Positions 6,525-13,281 of a stretch of 15,921 nucleotides of DNA are shown piece by piece. This stretch comes from CAZOIA01 sp964579675 (GTDB taxonomy: Bacteria; Planctomycetota; Phycisphaerae; UBA1845; PWPN01): assembly GCA_964579675.1 (NCBI GenBank), contig CAZOIA010000130.1, positions 1 to 15,921 on the forward strand. The letters are read 5' to 3'. The notes under the pieces were generated by a model. The model was not told the origin of the DNA. It saw nothing but the letters and a program-made list of their open reading frames with translations, and did no database searches. The translations under genes and the position numbers were made by a program. The stretch's first letter is position 1. The number at the start of each line of letters is the position of its first letter.

Positions 6525-8378
6525 ATGGCGCGCGACATGCGAAAACATCCCGCAGCCGATCATCTGGCCGCGAACCGAAGGGCAGCGCGTTTCAGGCGAA
6601 CGCGGGAGGTGAAGCCGCGACCCGGGCGGGCAGCCATGCTCATGGCTGCGGGCGCACTGCTGATGGCAGCGTGTGATTCCGAAGACACACCCGTCCTGGA
6701 CAGCGGTGAGGCGCCGCACGGCGATGTTTGTCCGGCCCCCGCTTCCGTGCCGGCCGGAGCTTCAGCGCCGCCCCTGCTCGAGGACGTGACGGCTCAGGCC
6801 GGCACCGACTTCGTCCACGACAAGCACGAGACCGGAGAGTTCCGCGTCCCGGAGATCAACGGCGCGGGCGTGGGCGTTCTCGACTACGACAACGACGGCT
6901 TCTACGATTTGTACTTCGTTCAGGGCGGCCAATTGCCCGGCGTCGAGGGCGGGCACCTTCTCTCCGACCAGCTCTACCGCAACCGTGGTGACGGCACCTT
7001 CGAGAACGTCACCATCCGGGCCGGCATCAACGCCACCGGGTTCGGCATGGGCGTGGTCTGCGGCGACTACGACAACGACGGGGACGTGGACGTCTTCGTC
7101 TACAACACGGGCCCGGACACCCTGCTCCGCAACAACGGCGACGGGACGTTCACTGACGTCACCGCCGAGGCGAATCTGGGCGATCCTCGCTGGGGCGACG
7201 GGGCGGCCTTTCTCGATTACGACGCCGACGGCTGGCTCGACCTGTTTGTCTGCAACTACTTCGTCTGGGATCCGGCCGATGAGAAGAAGTGTACCATCCG
7301 GGACATCGCCCAGCGGGACTACTGCGGCCCCGCCGTTTACAAAGGCGATCGCGACATTCTCTATCACAACAACGGCGACGGTACCTTCACCGACCTCAGC
7401 GTCGAAGTGGGGATCGGCGAACTCATCGGCACCGGTATGGGCGTGGGCGTTTGCGACTTCAACTGCGACGGCCTCCAGGACATCTACGTCGGCAACGACG
7501 CCAGGTCCAATCGAATGCTCATCCAGCGGCCGGACCACACCTTTGTCGATCGGGCCCCCGAACTGCTGTGCGACTTGAACGAGGAGGGCACAGCCCAATC
7601 CAGCATGGGGATCACGATCGAGGACTTCAACCTCGACGGGCGATTCGACCTGCTCCTCGGCCACTTCTGGGACGACCCCTGTACCATTTACCTCAACCGC
7701 GGGGATATGTTTCACGACATGAGCCGGCGCACCCGTTTGCACATCGCCACCCGGCGGTTCACCACATGGGCCATCAGCGTACTGGACCTTTACAACGACG
7801 GCCGAATGCAGCTCTACTTCGGCAACGGCAAGGTCAACAAGGCCAACAAGGTCATCTACAACCCCGGCGACCCCTACGCGGAACGCGACCTGCTGCTGGA
7901 ATGGTCTTACCAGAGCCAGCAGTTCACCGACATCACCGAGCAGGCGGGCCCGGTCTTCGACGTGGCCTACGTCACGCGAGGCAGCGCCGTCATCGACTAC
8001 GACAACGACGGCGACATGGACCTGGCCCTTGCCCACAACGGCGGCCCCGGGCGCCTGCTGCGGAACAACTCGCCCGTCGGCCATCACTCGCTTGCGGTTC
8101 GCTGCATCGGCCCCGACGGTAAGCGCGACGCCTATGGGGCGATCGTCGAGATCGAGGCGGGCGGGAAGACCCGCTGCCGCCAGGTATTCGTGGCCTGCAG
8201 CTACTGCAGCAGTTGCGATCCCCGCGTCCACTTCGGGCTGGGAGAGACAAGTCACGTGGATCGCCTGACGGTACACTGGCTGGACGGGCGATGGAGCACC
8301 TGGCTTGAAGTCCCGGCCGACCAGGTCTTCGTGGCCCGTTACGGTGACCGCAGCGCTCTGGTGGCATCGAGCCGCTGA
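6525..8378 (+). CDS. CRTAC1-type lipoprotein: FG-GAP beta-propeller plus ASPIC/UnbV domain (copy 2)
   Basis: 617 residues from ATG 6525, 23 bases after the TPR gene. An in-frame GTG (6519) and later ATG (6636) are alternative starts; the long basic N-terminus before MLMAAGALLMAAC is unusual, so the 6636 start is a real possibility. The lipobox LMAAC marks lipid attachment. The same seven blades and C-terminal CSSCDPRVHFGLG/ASPIC-UnbV domain as the first paralogue are present. This copy is richer in cysteine: one calcium-loop glycine is replaced (DFNCDGLQD against DFNGDGLQD), and further cysteines occur in ELLCDL, DDPCTIYLN and VACSYCSSC. Extra disulfides or metal binding would be an inference. 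DNA identity to copy 1 is extreme over 7016-7246. Confidence 0.87.
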   Translation: MARDMRKHPAADHLAANRRAARFRRTREVKPRPGRAAMLMAAGALLMAACDSEDTPVLDSGEAPHGDVCPAPASVPAGASAPPLLEDVTAQAGTDFVHDKHETGEFRVPEINGAGVGVLDYDNDGFYDLYFVQGGQLPGVEGGHLLSDQLYRNRGDGTFENVTIRAGINATGFGMGVVCGDYDNDGDVDVFVYNTGPDTLLRNNGDGTFTDVTAEANLGDPRWGDGAAFLDYDADGWLDLFVCNYFVWDPADEKKCTIRDIAQRDYCGPAVYKGDRDILYHNNGDGTFTDLSVEVGIGELIGTGMGVGVCDFNCDGLQDIYVGNDARSNRMLIQRPDHTFVDRAPELLCDLNEEGTAQSSMGITIEDFNLDGRFDLLLGHFWDDPCTIYLNRGDMFHDMSRRTRLHIATRRFTTWAISVLDLYNDGRMQLYFGNGKVNKANKVIYNPGDPYAERDLLLEWSYQSQQFTDITEQAGPVFDVAYVTRGSAVIDYDNDGDMDLALAHNGGPGRLLRNNSPVGHHSLAVRCIGPDGKRDAYGAIVEIEAGGKTRCRQVFVACSYCSSCDPRVHFGLGETSHVDRLTVHWLDGRWSTWLEVPADQVFVARYGDRSALVASSR

Positions 8379-8493
8379 TCACTCGAGACCCAGCAGCCGG
8401 ACATCCGGGGAACGATGGGCGGCTCACCGAAGAAGCCGGTCGCCAGAGGAATCGAGTCCCGCGAACTCACGATCAGCGAATAATGCACTCACC

Positions 8494-8522
8494 TTGCCGC
8501 CGCCACGAAACTAGTCTATAGT
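8494..8522 (+). promoter_or_regulatory. Candidate sigma-70-like promoter before the phosphohydrolase cluster
   Basis: TTGCCG (8494-8499) and TATAGT (8517-8522) are separated by exactly 17 bases, matching consensus at 4/6 and 5/6. The predicted start near 8529 leaves a leader of about 26 bases before ATG 8555. The remainder of 8379-8554 shows no gene; a small CCGGA-CA-TCCGG palindrome lies at about 8398-8409. Confidence 0.45.
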
Positions 8523-8554
8523 GGCACAACTGGTCATTCCAGCCAGATTTCGTC

Positions 8555-10750
8555 ATGCGAAGCAGCAGTGATCGCAAACCCGTTAGGATAGAGCATGGTT
8601 CCGGCACATCCGGGCGTTCAGCCGGTGCCGCGCTCCGGATCATCACCCTGGGTGCGGTCTGTGTATTGCTGCTCCCTCGGCCGGTGCTGGCCTATATCGG
8701 GCCTGGCGCGGGCTTTGCCGCCCTGGGCTCGTTTCTGGTCATGTTCACGGCCATGCTGTCGGCAGTGGTGACGCTGTTCACCTGGCCGGTCCGATACATC
8801 TTTCGAGTGATTCGCGGCCGACGGGCCCACGCCAGGAGCCGGATCAGACGGTTCGTCGTGCTCGGGCTGGACGGCATGGAGCCGACGCTGGTCGATAAGT
8901 TCCTCGCTCTGGGCAAGCTGCCCAACCTGGCCAGACTGCGGGACCGGGGTTGCTACAAGCGCTTGGGAACAACCATGCCGCCGCTCTCGCCGGTCGCGTG
9001 GTCGTCTTTCCTGACCTGCTCCAACCCGGGCAAGCACAACATCTACGACTTCCTCACCCGTGACCGGCGAACCTATCTGCCGACGCTAAGCTCGGTCAGC
9101 ATCCGGCCCAGCCGGCGGACGCTCCGCCTGGGCAAGTACGAGATTCCCATCGGCAAGCCCGACATCCGGCTGCTCCGCAAGGCCAGGCCGTTCTGGTTCT
9201 TCCTGGGCAAGCACGGCATCTTCAGTGATGTCATCCGGGTGCCGATCACGTTCCCGCCGGAAAAGTTCCGCGGCGTGCTCCTCTCGGCAATGTGTGTGCC
9301 GGACCTTCGCGGCAGCCAGGGAACGTTTTCCTTCTACACGACGCGGCCCGAGGGCGAGGGCGAGCACATCGGCGGCGAGCAGTTCCGCGTCCGGAAAGAG
9401 CAAGACACGATCCGGTCGCACCTGGTCGGGCCCGAGAACGGCATGCACCGTGACAAGCCGATCATGACATGCCCCTTCACCGTCACGCTCAACGGCAAAC
9501 CGGGCGAGGCGGCCCTCAAACTCAACGGCGACACGTACCATCTCACCAGGGGCAAGTACTCCGAATGGATCAACGTTCACTTCAAGACCGGCCTGGGGTG
9601 CAAGGTTCGGGGGATCTGCCAGTTCCTGCTGCTGAGCACGGCGCCCGAGTTCGAGATGTACGTGACGCCGATCAACATCGACCCGGAGAAACCGGCGATG
9701 CCGATCTCGCACCCCATGGTCTACTCGACCTATCTGTCCAAGAGCCAGGGCAAGTATGCCACGTTGGGGCTCGCCGAAGACACCTGGGCCCTCAACGCCG
9801 AGATCCTCAGCGACGACGGGTTCCTGCACCAGTGCATCCAGGCGGATGCCGAACGCGAGCGGATGTTCTTCGACGCCCTGGACAAGGTGAAGCGAGGCCT
9901 GTGCTGCTGCGTGTTCGACGGAACCGACCGTATTCAGCACATGTTCTGGCGGTACATCGACGAGAAGCATCCCGCCCACTCCGGACAGGTTCCCGAGCAC
10001 GAGCAACACCGCAACGCGATCGAGGAACTGTATCTGCGAATGGACGAGCTGGTCGGCAAGACGATGGCCAGGTGCGACGACGAGAACACCGTGCTGATGG
10101 TAATCTCTGATCACGGGTTCAAGACGTTCCGTCGCGGGATCGATCTTAACTGCTGGCTGGAGCAGAACGGCTACCTGAAGCTCAAGGAAGGGGCCGACCG
10201 GACGAAGAAGTACCTGGTCAGCATCGACTTCTCACAGACCCGGGCGTTCGCGATCGGGCTGGCCGGCTTCTATCTCAATATCAAGGGCCGCGAGGAACAG
10301 GGCATCGTCGAGCCCGGCGAGGAGGCGGACAACCTGCGGGCTGAGCTGACCGAGAAGCTCACCGGGCTGGCCGATCCCGAAACGGGCCAGGTCGCCATCA
10401 ATCACGTTTACCAGGCATCCAAGGTCTACCGCGGACCCTACAAGGGTGACGCCCCTGATCTGATCGTCGGCTACAATGAAGGCTATCGCGTGTCGTGGGA
10501 GGCTGCCGTCGGGCAACTGACCGATCAGCTCTTCCACGACAACACCAAGGCCTGGAGTGGGGATCACTGCATCGACCCGCCGCTTGTTCCGGGCGTGCTG
10601 CTGTGCAACCGCAGGATCGAGACGGAGCATCCTCGGCTTATCGACGTCGGGCCGACCGTGCTCGAGATGTTCGGCGTGGAGGTGCCCAAACACATGGACG
10701 GCAGACCCCTGGCGGTGGCGGATGCGAACCGGCTGGCAAAGCATGTTTAG
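8555..10750 (+). CDS. Membrane-anchored AlkP-superfamily phosphohydrolase/phosphodiesterase
   Basis: 731 residues. The N-terminus has a signal-like helix (about 25-46, ending PVLAYIGPGAGF) and a second helix (about 51-80), then a basic stretch, so the protein is membrane-bound. From about 100 it follows the type I phosphodiesterase / AlkP-like phosphohydrolase family: metal Asp106 in LGLDGMEP, candidate nucleophile Ser145 in PPLSPVAWSSF, NPGKHNIYDF, Asp458/His462 in DRIQHMFW, Asp519-His520 in ISDHGF and Asp670-His671 in WSGDHC. That is a complete two-metal set. The family hydrolyses or transfers phosphoesters; the substrate is unknown. No clear Shine-Dalgarno precedes the ATG. The stop codon, TAG 10748-10750, lies inside a copy of the 33-bp element, so the last residues (LAKHV) may not be ancestral. 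Confidence 0.87.
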   Translation: MRSSSDRKPVRIEHGSGTSGRSAGAALRIITLGAVCVLLLPRPVLAYIGPGAGFAALGSFLVMFTAMLSAVVTLFTWPVRYIFRVIRGRRAHARSRIRRFVVLGLDGMEPTLVDKFLALGKLPNLARLRDRGCYKRLGTTMPPLSPVAWSSFLTCSNPGKHNIYDFLTRDRRTYLPTLSSVSIRPSRRTLRLGKYEIPIGKPDIRLLRKARPFWFFLGKHGIFSDVIRVPITFPPEKFRGVLLSAMCVPDLRGSQGTFSFYTTRPEGEGEHIGGEQFRVRKEQDTIRSHLVGPENGMHRDKPIMTCPFTVTLNGKPGEAALKLNGDTYHLTRGKYSEWINVHFKTGLGCKVRGICQFLLLSTAPEFEMYVTPINIDPEKPAMPISHPMVYSTYLSKSQGKYATLGLAEDTWALNAEILSDDGFLHQCIQADAERERMFFDALDKVKRGLCCCVFDGTDRIQHMFWRYIDEKHPAHSGQVPEHEQHRNAIEELYLRMDELVGKTMARCDDENTVLMVISDHGFKTFRRGIDLNCWLEQNGYLKLKEGADRTKKYLVSIDFSQTRAFAIGLAGFYLNIKGREEQGIVEPGEEADNLRAELTEKLTGLADPETGQVAINHVYQASKVYRGPYKGDAPDLIVGYNEGYRVSWEAAVGQLTDQLFHDNTKAWSGDHCIDPPLVPGVLLCNRRIETEHPRLIDVGPTVLEMFGVEVPKHMDGRPLAVADANRLAKHV

Positions 10751-10775
10751 CCGCGACCCGAAGGGGAGCGCGTAG
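10743..10775 (+). repeat. 33-bp element, copy B1 (contains the stop codon of the upstream gene)
   Basis: Begins ATGTTTAGCCGCGACCCG and reads MFSRDPKGSA then TAG. The hairpin loop is GAAG instead of GCAG. The TAG at 10748-10750, in a different frame, terminates the phosphohydrolase gene. Confidence 0.85.
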
Positions 10776-10791
10776 GTAGGACTGGCAAAGA

Positions 10792-10824
10792 ATGTTTAGC
10801 CGCGACCCGAAGGGGAGCGAGTAG
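10792..10824 (+). repeat. 33-bp element, copy B2
   Basis: Identical to B1 except GCG to GAG in the last codon, giving MFSRDPKGSE then TAG. The change falls in the outer hairpin arm and unpairs one position. Confidence 0.85.
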
Positions 10825-10840
10825 GTAGGACTGGCAAAGA

Positions 10841-10873
10841 ATGTTTAGCCGCGACCCGAAGGGGAGCGCGTAG
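10841..10873 (+). repeat. 33-bp element, copy B3
   Basis: Identical to B1 over the element. Its right flank GGACGAA nearly matches the flank of copy A2 (AGACGAA), 9 kb away, so the shared unit is probably about 40 bp. Confidence 0.85.
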
Positions 10874-10932
10874 GACGAAGTGTGAAAGATGAACGCAGGC
10901 GAAACAAGCACACCGGTGACGGAGATCGCGGC

Positions 10933-12996
10933 ATGACCGGCAACGAGCGCGAGCTTGACCGGAGGCAGTTCCTGAAGGAGTCGACTACGGCGGCGGCGGC
11001 CTTTACGGCCGCTGTGCGCGCGGCGCCCGCCCGCGGGGCCCGGAAGCAGCGTTCGTCGGCCAGGCGAGTGATCGTTCTCGGATTCGACGCGATGGACCCG
11101 GTGTTGACTGAGCAGATGATGGCGGCAGGCGACCTGCCCAACCTGGACAGGCTGCGCCGGGCCGGTGGATACCGTCGATTGGGTACGAGCATCCCTCCGC
11201 AGACGCCGGTGGCCTTCGCGAGCTTCATCACCGGGCTCAACCCGGGCGGCCACGGCATCTTCGACTTCATCCATCGCGATCCGAAACACCAGTATCTGCC
11301 GCTCTTCTCCGCGGCGGGGACGTCCCGCGGCAGTGGCTACTGGGAGGTGGGCAAGCACAAGCTGCAATTGACCTTCTGGCCGTTCGATCACACCGCGCCC
11401 GAGCAGTTGTTGTATCGCAAGGGCATCCCGTTCTGGGACTATCTTGATGAGGCGGGTATCCCCACGCACATCTACGAGATCCCCTCGAACTTCCCGCCGA
11501 GCCCCTCGAAGCATGGGCGCCATCGCGCGCTTGCGGGCTTGGGCACGCCCGACATGCACGGAGGCTACGGAACATACCAGCACTTCGCCCAGAACGGACC
11601 CTACAAGCCCAGGGACGAAGGTGGTGGAATACGTTCTCGAATCATCTTCCGGAACGACACCGCCGAGGCCAAGCTCATCGGCCCGGACAACACCTTCCTC
11701 CAGAAACCCCAACCCACGAGCGTCGAGTTCAAGATCCACCGTGACCGGCAGGCCGACGCCGCCATGATCGAAGTCCAGGGCCAACGGATCCTGCTCAAGC
11801 GAGGTCAATGGAGCAAATGGGTCCGGCTGGATTTCCGATTCCCAATGCCCAGCTTCGTGCCCGACGAGCATCAGAGCGGCATCTGCCGGTTCTATCTTCA
11901 GGAGGTGGCACCGATCTTCAGGCTCTACGTGACGCCGATCAACATCGACCCCTCGGACCCGGCCCTGCGAATCTCCGAGCCGCCGGAGTTCGTCCAGGAG
12001 GTCTCGAAGGAGTTGGGCCTGTTCTACACCGCCGGGTTTCAGGAGGATCACAAGGCCCTGTCCAACAAGGTCTTCACGGACGAGGAGTACGTCGAGCAAA
12101 CCAACATCGTCCTTGAAGAACGTATGGAGCTGCTGGGATACGCGCTGGAGCACTACGACGACGGCCTGTTGTTCTTCTACTTCGCCTGCACGGATCTGCA
12201 GCCGCACATGTTCTGGTGGAACTCCGACGAGCCGCACCCGGTTCGGTCTCCAGAGGACGCCCGGAAGTACCACGGTCACGTCAAGGAACTCTACAAGAAG
12301 ATGGACCGCATTGTGGGTGACATGCTCGCCCGCTACGGCGACCAGGCCAGCCTCATCGCGATGAGCGACCACGGAATGGCCAACTTCAAGAGGCAGTTCA
12401 ACCTGAACCGGTGGCTCCGGGACAACGGGTACATTCAACCCTCGAACGCCAGGGACCTGACCGGTCTCTATCCGGACAAGGTGGGTCCCGACTGGTCCAG
12501 GACTCGGGCATACGGGCTCGGGCTGAACAGCCTGTACCTCAATCTAAGAGGGCGCGAGCGCGACGGCATCGTACGCGGGGGCGACGAGCGCGAAGCCCTG
12601 CTCACCAAGCTGGTCGAGAAGCTTGAAGCGATCCGGGACATCGACGGCAAGCCCGTTATCCGCAGGGTCTACCGCGCGGATGAGGTCTACAGCGGTGCGG
12701 AAATGAGACTGGCGCCCGACCTGATAATCGGTTATCACCGCGGCCACCGCTGCTCGTGGGCGACCACGCTGGGCGACATGACGGATGAGGTTTTCTCGGA
12801 CAACGATTCCGCGTGGAGCGCGGACCACTGCCTGGCCGCGGAGGACGTGCCGGGTGTTCTCTTCACCAACCGGCCAATCTTGGCCGATGCCCCCGCGCTG
12901 ATTGATCTGGCCCCCACGATCATGGCGGAGTTCGGGGTGCGTCAGCCGCCGGCCATGGTCGGCCGGAACCTGTTCAACCCCCCCGCCGCAACTTGA
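10933..12996 (+). CDS. Tat-exported AlkP-superfamily phosphohydrolase/phosphodiesterase
   Basis: 687 residues from ATG 10933, chosen because GGAG lies about nine bases upstream and it yields a compact Tat signal: Arg10-Arg11 in DRRQFLK followed by an Ala/Thr-rich stretch. An in-frame GTG at 10882 would start just after the repeat array and is less likely. Catalytic features parallel the upstream gene: Asp52 in LGFDAMDP, candidate nucleophile Thr91 in PPQTPVAFASF, NPGGHGIFDF, Asp421/His425 in DLQPHMFW, Asp479-His480 in SDHGM and Asp631-His632 in WSADHC. Tat export implies folding in the cytoplasm before transport, often linked to metal loading. The two genes are clear but diverged paralogues that differ in nucleophile residue (Thr versus Ser) and in mode of anchoring, so they probably act on related envelope phosphoesters. 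The substrate is not evident. Confidence 0.87.
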   Translation: MTGNERELDRRQFLKESTTAAAAFTAAVRAAPARGARKQRSSARRVIVLGFDAMDPVLTEQMMAAGDLPNLDRLRRAGGYRRLGTSIPPQTPVAFASFITGLNPGGHGIFDFIHRDPKHQYLPLFSAAGTSRGSGYWEVGKHKLQLTFWPFDHTAPEQLLYRKGIPFWDYLDEAGIPTHIYEIPSNFPPSPSKHGRHRALAGLGTPDMHGGYGTYQHFAQNGPYKPRDEGGGIRSRIIFRNDTAEAKLIGPDNTFLQKPQPTSVEFKIHRDRQADAAMIEVQGQRILLKRGQWSKWVRLDFRFPMPSFVPDEHQSGICRFYLQEVAPIFRLYVTPINIDPSDPALRISEPPEFVQEVSKELGLFYTAGFQEDHKALSNKVFTDEEYVEQTNIVLEERMELLGYALEHYDDGLLFFYFACTDLQPHMFWWNSDEPHPVRSPEDARKYHGHVKELYKKMDRIVGDMLARYGDQASLIAMSDHGMANFKRQFNLNRWLRDNGYIQPSNARDLTGLYPDKVGPDWSRTRAYGLGLNSLYLNLRGRERDGIVRGGDEREALLTKLVEKLEAIRDIDGKPVIRRVYRADEVYSGAEMRLAPDLIIGYHRGHRCSWATTLGDMTDEVFSDNDSAWSADHCLAAEDVPGVLFTNRPILADAPALIDLAPTIMAEFGVRQPPAMVGRNLFNPPAAT

Positions 12997-13011
12997 GGCT
13001 GCGCGTAAAGG

Positions 13012-13017
13012 AAGGAG
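13012..13017 (+). promoter_or_regulatory. Strong Shine-Dalgarno AAGGAG fixing the small-protein start
   Basis: AAGGAG ends nine bases before ATG 13027, whereas an in-frame TTG at 13018 directly abuts it and could not use it. This is among the best ribosome-binding sites in the window. Confidence 0.75.
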
Positions 13018-13026
13018 TTGCCCAAC

Positions 13027-13212
13027 ATGGCGAAGATAAAACTCGATTCGCACCTCTATGACCGCGTCAAGAAGATCGCCGAGATCGCCGGCTACAGCAG
13101 CACGGATGAGTTCATCATCCACGTTATCGAGAAGGAGCTCCAAAAACTCGAATCGGCGGAGACGGACGAAAAGGTAGAGGAACGCCTCCGCGGACTGGGG
13201 TACATCGAGTAG
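13027..13212 (+). CDS. Small ribbon-helix-helix-like protein
   Basis: 61 residues. MAKIKLDSHLYDRVKKIAE has the pattern of a ribbon-helix-helix (CopG/Arc-type) strand plus first helix, followed by AGYSSTDEFIIHVIEKELQK as the turn and second helix. Such domains dimerise and usually bind DNA. A charged tail ends ERLRGLGYIE. An LGYI-type ending is familiar to me from C-termini of sulfatase/AlkP-type proteins, so this peptide may relate to its phosphohydrolase neighbour in some way other than DNA binding. It sits 30 bases after the Tat phosphohydrolase gene and 69 before the membrane-protein gene, so is probably cotranscribed. Autoregulation of the cluster is a guess. The coding call is strong; the function is open. 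Confidence 0.75.
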   Translation: MAKIKLDSHLYDRVKKIAEIAGYSSTDEFIIHVIEKELQKLESAETDEKVEERLRGLGYIE

Positions 13213-13281
13213 CGGTCGCAGCCCGGAGGATAGCCCTTACTACTGGACCGGACCGGAGACCGTCGCGAGGCAACGTCTTTC

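Larger units (their letters stand above)
10733..10873 (+). repeat. 49-bp tandem array built from a 33-bp element and the gene's last codons
   Basis: Two complete 49-bp units and a third, partial one. Each unit begins CTGGCAAAG (10733, 10782, 10831), the codons for Leu-Ala-Lys near the end of the upstream gene, followed by the 33-bp element and GTAGGA. The period is not a multiple of three. The array spans the stop codon of the upstream gene and stops short of the next coding region. Confidence 0.85.

Noticed and set aside
6606..6635. Possible seventh, decayed copy of the 33-bp element before MLMAAGALL
   Set aside because: AGCCGCGACCC matches exactly over 11 bases, but the second arm, flanks and frame do not; in GC-rich DNA this can be chance.
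6762..8276. 504-residue minus-strand frame opposite the second CRTAC1-type gene
   Set aside because: Same mirror effect. Its similarity to the frame opposite copy 1 simply reflects the paralogy of the sense genes.
10741..10873. CRISPR array
   Set aside because: Spacers are the same sequence and only 16 bases long, and no cas gene is present; it is a 49-bp tandem repeat.
10882..10932. Upstream GTG start for the Tat phosphohydrolase
   Set aside because: It would place the twin arginines deep inside a charged extension and begin in repeat-flank sequence; ATG 10933 has a Shine-Dalgarno and a normal Tat n-region.
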